Of a stretch of 20,182 nt of DNA, positions 1 through 5,385 are shown piece by piece. The translations under genes and the position numbers were made by a program. Position 1 is the first letter of the stretch, and each line of letters begins with the position of its first letter. The notes beneath the pieces were generated by a model. That model was not told the DNA's origin. It ran no database searches and was given only the letters and a program-made list of their open reading frames with translations. The DNA comes from Anaerolineaceae bacterium (GTDB lineage Bacteria > Chloroflexota > Anaerolineae > JAAYZQ01), in NCBI GenBank assembly GCA_012514775.1, contig JAAYZQ010000414.1:1-20182 (forward strand), given 5' to 3'.

Positions 1-125
1 AGGTGGCCCTGGGCCTGCTGGACGGAAGCCGCACGCTGCACGAGATCGAGAGTACCTGCGGGCCCAGGGCCCTGTCCCTCATCGCCAACCTCTATCACGA
101 CGGCATGGTCGAGTTCCTGACCTGA
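1..125 (+). CDS. 3' end of an unknown gene (C-terminal ~40 residues)
   Basis: The frame starting at base 3 stays open to a TGA at 123-125 and reads as the C-terminus of a protein with pieces such as LLDGSRTLHEI and LIANLYHDGMVEFLT. An 'LLDG-x-RT-(x)2-EI' segment followed by a helix and a terminal 'DGMVEFL' strand resembles the small winged-helix tails that end many Chloroflexota proteins. That resemblance is weak and the family is not identified. The start lies outside the window. The stop is only 5 bp before the palindromic element at 131-231, which may act as its transcript end. Confidence 0.6.
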   Translation, partial: VALGLLDGSRTLHEIESTCGPRALSLIANLYHDGMVEFLT

Positions 126-130
126 GAATC

Positions 131-231
131 AGGTGCAATGCACTTTTTCGGGCCCGGGAGCCGTCCCTCACGACTGTGCACGTTCTCGCGGTTCCATAGC
201 CTGGTTCAGCGAGCAAAAGTGCATTGCACCT
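131..231. repeat. 101-bp element bounded by a perfect 17-bp inverted repeat
   Basis: The left arm AGGTGCAATGCACTTTT (131-147) and right arm AAAAGTGCATTGCACCT (215-231) are exact reverse complements separated by 67 bp. Each arm also holds its own small palindrome (GTGCA-A-TGCAC). The interior contains a GGGCCC-type short palindrome and no supported ORF. Size and terminal symmetry fit a MITE-like or REP-like non-coding element. It could also serve as a transcript-end structure for the gene stopping at 125. No flanking target duplication was recognised. Confidence 0.7.
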
Positions 232-348
232 CCGAGTCAGCCCAGCCTCTTGCCTTCACCCCTGTTGTCAACGAATCTACAACGAATTAACGAATTCATC
301 CGGCGCACCGCCATTCGTCGACGTCCTTCATTGGTGGGATATATATCA

Positions 349-381
349 GGTGCGTCGCACGAACGGCACGTGCAACGTACC
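349..381. repeat. Imperfect 13-bp stem-loop, REP-like
   Basis: GGTGCGTCGCACG (349-361) pairs with CGTGCAACGTACC (369-381) across a 7-nt loop, with one G-T pair and one mismatch. The GGTGCGTCGCAC type of sequence is itself nearly palindromic, as in short dispersed bacterial palindromes. Just upstream, at 271-295, the hexamer ACGAAT occurs three times (starting 271, 282 and 290). No coding function is seen here. Confidence 0.45.
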
Positions 382-398
382 GGCATGTTTGCTCGCGC

Positions 399-439
399 CG
401 TATAACAATCCGGCGCCCGGAGTGGCGGATTGTTATACG
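399..439. repeat. Perfect 14-bp inverted repeat (hairpin)
   Basis: CGTATAACAATCCG (399-412) and CGGATTGTTATACG (426-439) are exact reverse complements around a 13-nt GC-rich loop. There is no T-run after it, so it is not a standard terminator. It lies about 60 bp upstream of the promoter for the EAD adaptor, so it could be a regulator site or another mobile palindrome. Confidence 0.65.
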
Positions 440-500
440 CCACGAGCGGCAGGGAGAAGAAACGCGACTTTGGCAGAGCCATGGGGGAACAAGGGCCAAC

Positions 501-530
501 TGGACAGAGAGCGCCAGATCGTGCTATAAT
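501..530 (+). promoter_or_regulatory. Sigma70-type promoter of the EAD/STAND cassette
   Basis: TGGACA (501-506) lies 18 bp before a perfect TATAAT (525-530), preceded by TG-C, an extended -10. The predicted start is near 537, giving a leader of about 35 nt to the ATG at 573. Confidence 0.7.
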
Positions 531-538
531 GGAGCACG
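520..538. promoter_or_regulatory. Operator-like palindrome centred on the -10 box
   Basis: CGTGCT (520-525) and AGCACG (533-538) form a 6-bp inverted repeat that brackets the TATAAT and the predicted transcription start. A dimeric regulator bound here would block polymerase directly. A 6-bp arm can occur by chance, so this is a suggestion from position. Confidence 0.35.
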
Positions 539-572
539 TCAAGCAGGGTCCCACGCATGGAGGAATGGTCCT

Positions 573-1025
573 ATGACAGAAGAGAGACCTGTGTACAACC
601 TGGCTGCCATCCGCGATTTGCTCCTGGCCGCGTTCACGGCCGAGGAGCTGCGCCGGCTGATCTTTTACACCTCCCGGCCCGCGCTGAAACCCCTCGTCCA
701 GCGCTTCGGTCCGAACGACGGGCTGCTGGCCATGGTCGAGACCACGACCTCCTTCTGCCAGCGACAGAACTGCTTCCCCGATCTGCTGGCCGAGGTGAAG
801 GAAGCCAACCGGCGGCAGTACGCCCGCTTCGAGGGCCGGCTAATCGCGGGCGACGAGGCGGACCAGGCGGCCGCAGCCGCTCCAGCCCCTGAGGAGCGAC
901 ACGGGGGGACAACCTACGTCACCCACATCCAGAACGCCCGGGGCCTGGCCATTGGCGACGGAGCACGCGTCATCATCACCCCTGGGGACGAGCACGAAAA
1001 GGACACGGACCAGCCAGAGCCATAG
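573..1025 (+). CDS. EAD-domain adaptor with C-terminal RHIM-like motif
   Basis: This 150-aa protein starts at ATG 573 with GGAGG at 559-563. Residues 7-90 form an all-helical domain with LLLAAF, ELRRL and a terminal RRQYARFEGRL. This matches the effector-associated domains (EADs), death-like adaptor modules of bacterial NTPase conflict systems. An Ala/Glu-rich linker (91-112) follows, then a short beta-type segment (about 116-137) with core IQNARGLAIGDGARVII. Its spacing I-x-N-x2-G-[hydrophobic]-x-I-G matches the RHIM amyloid core of RIPK1. There is no enzyme or toxin domain and no membrane segment, so it looks like a cytoplasmic adaptor. The STAND NTPase starts 104 bp downstream, is almost certainly co-transcribed, and carries a matching motif. 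The EAD assignment is likely. The RHIM-like reading is inference from the pattern. Confidence 0.8.
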   Translation: MTEERPVYNLAAIRDLLLAAFTAEELRRLIFYTSRPALKPLVQRFGPNDGLLAMVETTTSFCQRQNCFPDLLAEVKEANRRQYARFEGRLIAGDEADQAAAAAPAPEERHGGTTYVTHIQNARGLAIGDGARVIITPGDEHEKDTDQPEP

Positions 1026-1114
1026 CTCACACCGCTGGCACCTGCCCGGCCGCAAATCTCCGGCCGGCTCTCGTCGTCGAGGAAAAGCGATTGGCCGCCG
1101 GACAGGCCGGATCG

Positions 1115-1122
1115 AAGGAGGT
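1115..1122 (+). promoter_or_regulatory. Strong ribosome binding site fixing the NTPase start
   Basis: AAGGAGGT lies 7 bp before ATG 1130. It decides that start over the in-frame upstream ATG at 1091, which has no comparable site. Confidence 0.85.
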
Positions 1123-1129
1123 AGGGGCA

Positions 1130-3436
1130 ATGAGCGAGAGCGAAACCCGGGAAGCCTCTGTCACGACGCCCAAGTACCAGGTCGTCATCCGCGACTCGCG
1201 GGGCGTGGTGGTGGGCGACGACAACGTCGTCTACCAGTACTTTCTCGACGAGCGATACCGCCCCCTGACCGAGCACCTCATTGCCTTTGACGACCTGCTG
1301 GCCGAGCGCACCCGCGAGTTTGTCGGCCGGCAGTTCGTGGATGACTGGCTGGCGTCGTTCATGGCCGCCCACGACCGGGGCTACTTTGTGCTGGTCGGCG
1401 TGCCGGGCATCGGCAAGACGGCCTGGGCCGCCCACGCGGTCCGGCAGTACGACGCCGTGCACCACTTTAACGTGGCGACCCTGGGCATCACCCGGCCGGA
1501 CCAGGCCCTGGAGAACCTGTGCGCCCAGCTCATCGCCCGCTGCAAGCTGGACCACCCCGCCCACCTGCCCCTGGGCGCCGGACGCGACGGAGGCTATCTG
1601 AACCGGCTCCTGCACGAGGCTGCCGGGCGGCTGAATGGGGGAAAACTGCTGCTGGTCGTCGACGCGCTGAACGAGGTCCGGATGCTGCCCGGCGATCAGG
1701 CCGCCAACGTCCTTTACCTGCCGGCGTCGCTGCCGCCGGGCGTGTACGTGGCCCTGACCCGCCACCCGACCAGGGTCGCCCTGGAGACCGAGCCGGGCAC
1801 GCCGCTGGAAACCCGGGTCCTGGGCGCGGGCCTGCCCGACAACAAGCGCGACGTGCGGGCGTACCTGCGGGCCCAGGCGCAAAAGCCGGCGGTCGTCGAC
1901 TGGCTGGCGGCGCGCGGCATCCCGGAGAAGCGCTTTGTGACCGAAGTGGCCGAGCGCAGCGAGGGCAACTTTATGTACGTGGCCTATCTGCTGGCCGACA
2001 TCGAGGCCGGCGAGCTGGGGGCGCTCAGCCTGAGCGAGCTGCCCCGCGGGCTGCCGGGCTACTTTGCTCGTTTCTGGGGCGAGCTGGAGGCCGCCAAAGA
2101 CGAGGGCCGGGACGCGTGGCTGCGGTTCTACAAAGCGGTCATCGGCCTGCTGGCGGCCGTGCAGGAGCCGGTGAGCGCGGCGTGGATGGGCCAGGTGCTG
2201 GGCCTGGACGCGGAAGAGGTCCACGATTTCGCCCTGGAGCGCTGGAGTAAGTTTCTGGATTGCGCCCGGGCCGGCGGCGAGGAACGCTGGCGGGTGTACG
2301 ACGGCAGCTTTGCCGGCTTTCTCCGGGAAAAGCTGCAGGGGGTCAGGGAGTACCACCGGCGCATCGTCGACCACTATCTCGCGGCGTGCGCGACCGACTG
2401 GCAAAGCTGCGACGACTATGGGCTGAAGCACATCGTGGAGCACGTGGCGGCGGCCGAGCTGCCTGCCGGCGAGCAAACCGGCGTCCTCGACCGGGTGCTC
2501 ACCGACGGGTTCGTGGCGGCCATCTCGGAACGGTTCGACTGGCTGTGGCACCTGGCCCAGGACCTGGAAGTAGTGGCAACGATGGACCCGCAGCGGGCGG
2601 CGGCGCTGGCGTTGCAGATCATTGAGGGTCCTGTGCCCAACAGCCTGGTCATCCAGCGCGCGGTGCGGCTGCTGGTGCGGCTGCACCCCGAGGTCGGTTT
2701 CGTGGGCAACCGCCGCTCGGTCGTCCACCGCCAGCTCAACGAGGCCATCGAGGTTGCCAGCGAGGCCCCGCCCGACGCCGTGGCACGGCAGCGCGACCTC
2801 CTGGCCCGGGTCAAGAATCCACGGCTGCAGAGCGTCATCGCCCTGACCCTGGGCGACACGAAGGACCGGGATGTGGCCGCCGGCATCCTCCTGGAGATGC
2901 TCAAGACCGGGCGGCGGGAGAGGAGCTGGGCCGCCGCCGACGCCCTCATCGCGCTCAACGACTCCGCGGTGGTGCCCGACCTGCTGCGCTGGTACGACGA
3001 GGGCTACACCCACCGCGACCGGGAGCGCGCCGTCTATATCCTGGGCTGGCTGCACGCCGAGGAAGCGAGGACCCTCCTCCCCAGGGCCCTGGCGAACCCC
3101 GACCACAAGGTCGTCGGGCGGGCGGTGGACCTGACGTGGCAACTGGAGCCGGACGGGGGCGACGTGCCCCTCCTCATGCAGCGCCTGGAGCAGATCGTGA
3201 ACAGCGATCCCGGGCGGCCCGAGGCATTGGGGCCGTGGCGTGACGAGTGGGTGCAAAAGCGCGTGGTGCGGGCCCTGAGCAAGCGCGGCGGGCCGGGCGT
3301 CGTGCCCCTCCTGGAAAGGCTGCTGGAGCACGTCGCCGGGCGACCGGTGCCACGCGGGCAGCAGGCGGTCAAGCGGACCAAGCTGGTGGAGAGCATCGAG
3401 GAGGCGCTGCGGGTGCTGGGGGGTGGGGCTGCGTAG
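1130..3436 (+). CDS. STAND/NACHT-type NTPase with N-terminal RHIM-like motif and HEAT-like repeats
   Basis: This 768-aa protein has the plan of an NLR-like signal-transducing ATPase. Residues 18-37 form a short segment (IRDSRGVVVGDDNVV) of the same pattern as the tail of the upstream adaptor. The NTPase domain follows, with P-loop GVPGIGKT (90-97), a NACHT-style Walker B KLLLVVDALNE (152-162), a sensor-like ALTRHPTR (198-205) and an EGNFMYVAYLL helix near 278-288. A winged-helix/arm region with the STAND-typical 'YHRRIVDHYL...DDYGLKHIVEH' follows. About residues 555-765 are helical pairs resembling HEAT repeats, a likely ligand-sensing part. There is no nuclease, TIR or protease domain, so the output must come from a partner. 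The overlap at its 3' end is with a degraded small ORF. The class is well supported. The trigger and outcome are unknown. Confidence 0.85.
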   Translation: MSESETREASVTTPKYQVVIRDSRGVVVGDDNVVYQYFLDERYRPLTEHLIAFDDLLAERTREFVGRQFVDDWLASFMAAHDRGYFVLVGVPGIGKTAWAAHAVRQYDAVHHFNVATLGITRPDQALENLCAQLIARCKLDHPAHLPLGAGRDGGYLNRLLHEAAGRLNGGKLLLVVDALNEVRMLPGDQAANVLYLPASLPPGVYVALTRHPTRVALETEPGTPLETRVLGAGLPDNKRDVRAYLRAQAQKPAVVDWLAARGIPEKRFVTEVAERSEGNFMYVAYLLADIEAGELGALSLSELPRGLPGYFARFWGELEAAKDEGRDAWLRFYKAVIGLLAAVQEPVSAAWMGQVLGLDAEEVHDFALERWSKFLDCARAGGEERWRVYDGSFAGFLREKLQGVREYHRRIVDHYLAACATDWQSCDDYGLKHIVEHVAAAELPAGEQTGVLDRVLTDGFVAAISERFDWLWHLAQDLEVVATMDPQRAAALALQIIEGPVPNSLVIQRAVRLLVRLHPEVGFVGNRRSVVHRQLNEAIEVASEAPPDAVARQRDLLARVKNPRLQSVIALTLGDTKDRDVAAGILLEMLKTGRRERSWAAADALIALNDSAVVPDLLRWYDEGYTHRDRERAVYILGWLHAEEARTLLPRALANPDHKVVGRAVDLTWQLEPDGGDVPLLMQRLEQIVNSDPGRPEALGPWRDEWVQKRVVRALSKRGGPGVVPLLERLLEHVAGRPVPRGQQAVKRTKLVESIEEALRVLGGGAA

Positions 3437-3604
3437 GCAAGAACGGATCGCCGGCATCCTGAGCGACACCTTGCGAGGGGAGGGGGCAGGCCGCGACGTC
3501 TATCTGCTTGACAAGTTCGGTTTGTTGATCGCGCACAAGGGCACTCTGGCCCGGGCGCTGTTCGGTTCGATGCCCTGGTGCAGGTGATGGGGCTGCCGGA
3601 GTAG
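3423..3604 (+). pseudogene. Truncated Roadblock/LC7-like remnant, probably frameshifted
   Basis: A frame from GTG 3423, overlapping the NTPase end by 14 bp, encodes 54 aa to TGA 3585-3587. It contains ERIAGILSDTL followed by RDVYLLDKFGLLIAHKG. An amphipathic helix followed by 'hhhD-x-x-G-hhIA-x-x-G' is the opening of a Roadblock/LC7 domain, but the remaining strands and helix are missing. A neighbouring frame continues with FDALVQVMGLPE and stops at 3602-3604, as expected if one frameshift broke a longer gene. Roadblock proteins usually accompany small GTPases, none of which is seen here. It may instead be a real very short peptide. Confidence 0.35.
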
Positions 3605-3630
3605 CCGGCCACCTGTCCATTTCGTCCTCG

Positions 3631-3659
3631 TTGACACCGCCTGACTCCCGTGCTATAAT
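3631..3659 (+). promoter_or_regulatory. Perfect consensus sigma70 promoter
   Basis: TTGACA (3631-3636), a 17-bp spacer and TATAAT (3654-3659) with an upstream TGC extended -10 match the full consensus. It drives the small membrane peptide at 3737 and the ParB-like gene behind it. The GTGCTATAAT string is shared with the promoter at 525. Confidence 0.85.
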
Positions 3660-3736
3660 CAGCGCACTGCCCCCGCAAGAGGCTTGCCGTTCGTGCCGCC
3701 GGGCGGGGCAGGAACCCCGGAGGGAGGGGGGAGGGC

Positions 3737-3880
3737 TTGAAGAACCGCGTCCAAGATGTGGCCAGGGCCGTCGGCAAGATGCCGCGCAACAAGCGGCTTG
3801 CCGTCGTCGTCATGGTCGGCCTCGTCGTCGTCACCTGGCTGGCGGCGTGCATCGTGCTGGCAAGCCTGTTCGCGGGCTAG
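3737..3880 (+). CDS. 47-aa single-pass membrane peptide
   Basis: A TTG start at 3737, preceded by the purine-rich GGAGGGAGGGGGGAGGG tract, opens a 47-codon frame ending at TAG 3878-3880. The N-terminal ~23 residues are basic (KNRVQDVARAVGKMPRNKR). They are followed by one hydrophobic segment (about 24-46, LAVVVMVGLVVVTWLAACIV) and a short end. The positive-inside rule predicts a cytoplasmic N-terminus. A consensus promoter lies upstream, and the next gene starts 15 bp after the stop, so the two are probably one transcript. Gly/Val codon use and the strong leader support a genuine gene. No known family is recognised. The start codon could instead be an internal ATG, but the purine tract favours the TTG. 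Confidence 0.6.
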   Translation: MKNRVQDVARAVGKMPRNKRLAVVVMVGLVVVTWLAACIVLASLFAG

Positions 3881-3895
3881 CGGGAAGAAGGGGAC

Positions 3896-4828
3896 GTGAG
3901 CCAGGATCAGAACGGGCCGGGATCGGCCTCGCTGGAGATCTTTAACGCTGCGCGGCGGCGTGCCTTTGTGCAGGACGTGCTGGCCGAGTTTTCGGGCAGG
4001 TCGGACGATCTGCTCTCGTTCCACGACGTGCAAGAGCAACTGAAGTTGAGCGAGCCGGGCCAGGAGGACGCGCACCTGGAAGAGATCCCCCTGGATCGCA
4101 TCGTGGGCAGCGTGGGCCGGTACCGCGACTTTAACCGTGCCTTCCTGCCGCGAGCCCACATCGATCCGCAGCGCTGGACGCGGGTGGCGCGCCTGGGCAG
4201 CCAGGCCGCCCTGCCGCCCATCAGCGTCTTTCGCATCGGCGACGTCTATTTCGTGCAGGACGGCAACCACAGGGTATCAGTGGCCCGGGCCCGCAAGCAA
4301 AAAACCATCATGGCCCGCGTGGTCGACATTCCCATCCGCGTGCCCCTGGGCCCCGACACCTCGCTCGACGACCTGATCTTGAAGTCGGGCTATGCCGAGT
4401 TCCTGGAAAAGACGTCGCTGGATCGGGTATACGGCGAGAAACACATCGAGATGACCAGGCCGGGCAGCTATCGCAGCCTGCTGCAACAGATCGAGGTGCA
4501 CCAGTTCTACATGGGCCTGCGCTCGCGCGACTATCCCAGCCTGCCCGAGGCAGCGGCCCACTGGTACCGGGACGTTTATCTGCCCGTGGTGGAGCGCATC
4601 CGCGCCTCGGGCATCCTAACCCACTTTCCGAGCAGGACCGAGGCCGACCTATACCTGTGGATCACGGAGAACCGGGCGCGCCTGCAGATGCGCTACGCGA
4701 TACAGGACGAGGCCCAAAAGGCCGTGGAGGATTTCGCCGAGGAGCAAGAGTACGAGGCAAGCCTGGCCGGTCGCCTGCGGCGCGGGCTCGAGCGTCTCCG
4801 GGCCTGGCTGCGGCCGCGCGAGGAATAG
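3896..4828 (+). CDS. ParB-like (ParB/sulfiredoxin-fold) domain protein
   Basis: This 310-aa protein starts at GTG 3896 with GAAGAAGGGG just before it. Residues ~61-138 have the ParB-N fold pattern: EEIPLDRIVGSVGRYRDF, then LPPISVFRIGDVYFV and QDGNHRVSVARA (121-132), equivalent to the ParB 'DGxHRxxA' nucleotide-binding motif. The ~140-275 part is helical, with 'LLQQIEVHQFYMGLRS' and 'DLYLWITENRARL', and the C-terminus is charged. Similar two-part proteins in actinobacteria and Chloroflexota carry DUF4032-like domains, and this could be one. There is no helix-turn-helix or parA neighbour, so chromosome partitioning is unlikely and a regulatory or CTP-binding role is more plausible. It follows the one-pass membrane peptide by 15 bp. 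Confidence 0.65.
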   Translation: MSQDQNGPGSASLEIFNAARRRAFVQDVLAEFSGRSDDLLSFHDVQEQLKLSEPGQEDAHLEEIPLDRIVGSVGRYRDFNRAFLPRAHIDPQRWTRVARLGSQAALPPISVFRIGDVYFVQDGNHRVSVARARKQKTIMARVVDIPIRVPLGPDTSLDDLILKSGYAEFLEKTSLDRVYGEKHIEMTRPGSYRSLLQQIEVHQFYMGLRSRDYPSLPEAAAHWYRDVYLPVVERIRASGILTHFPSRTEADLYLWITENRARLQMRYAIQDEAQKAVEDFAEEQEYEASLAGRLRRGLERLRAWLRPREE

Positions 4829-4857
4829 GCGACGGCGCGGGCCTGCCGGCCAACAGA

Positions 4858-4890
4858 AAGGGCGCCGGAGAACCGGCGCCCTTGAATTTT
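4858..4890. terminator. Bidirectional intrinsic terminator
   Basis: AAGGGCGCCGG (4858-4868), loop AGAA, CCGGCGCCCTT (4873-4883), then GAATTTT. An 11-bp GC-rich stem with T-rich ends sits between the convergent genes ending at 4828 (+) and 4904 (-). Confidence 0.85.
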
Positions 4891-4903
4891 GCGTGAGCAG
4901 GCC

Positions 4904-5371
4904 TCACTCATCGGCGGAGGCCGCCTTGGGCCGGGGGCCGCGCCGGCGATCCTTGCCCACCACGGGCTTGATGCCGTTATAAATGCGGAGCCCGCCGATA
5001 GTGCGCAGGATCGTCTCGGCCGGACGCTGAAGCTGCTCGGCCAGGTCGCGAGACGACATGGGCTCGTTGCCGTTGGCCAGAAACGTGCGAAAGACGGCCG
5101 TGGTCAACGGCGTGTACGCGTCCACGTAGTCGGGCTTCAGGCTGCAGCAGCCGCGCAGCGAGTGCCACAATCCGTCCACCTGGGAGACTTCGCCCGTGCG
5201 GGCATCGATCCAGTCGACGAGATCGGTCTCCTGATAATCCTTGTAGCGCACCTGGCATTCGTTGCACAGGTGGCTGAGAAGGTGAACCCGAAAGTTCCGG
5301 TCCTTCTCTTCCCACCAGTCAAAGTCGATCTGGAACTTGGTGTCCAACGTCGGTTTTACCCATTTGTTCAT
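4904..5371 (-). CDS. Unknown Cys/His-containing protein with C-terminal winged-helix-like region
   Basis: This 155-aa protein starts at ATG 5371. The N-terminal half has a Trp/acid-rich stretch (FDWWEEKDRNF) and the cluster H30-x3-H34-x-C36-x2-C39, with C75-C76 further on, so a metal site is possible. Residues ~83-137 (TPLTTAVFRTF, MSSRDLAEQLQ, AETILRTIGGLRIYNGIKPV) look like a winged helix with a recognition helix and wing. The tail is basic (KDRRRGPRPK), consistent with nucleic-acid contact. It lies 14 bp downstream of the 531-aa gene on the same strand and ends at a shared terminator. I do not recognise the family, so a DNA-binding partner of the upstream protein is only inferred. Confidence 0.6.
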   Translation of the reverse strand: MNKWVKPTLDTKFQIDFDWWEEKDRNFRVHLLSHLCNECQVRYKDYQETDLVDWIDARTGEVSQVDGLWHSLRGCCSLKPDYVDAYTPLTTAVFRTFLANGNEPMSSRDLAEQLQRPAETILRTIGGLRIYNGIKPVVGKDRRRGPRPKAASADE

Positions 5372-5385
5372 AGATGCATACCTGC

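Noticed and set aside
914..3469. 851-aa open frame antisense to the STAND NTPase
   Set aside because: It lies opposite a gene with clear Walker motifs, is rich in H/Q/P/R without any domain pattern, has no ribosome site, and is the usual GC-driven antisense shadow.
3896..4828. Chromosome partitioning ParB
   Set aside because: Only the ParB-N-like fold motif is present, with no central helix-turn-helix DNA-binding domain, parS-like site or parA neighbour.
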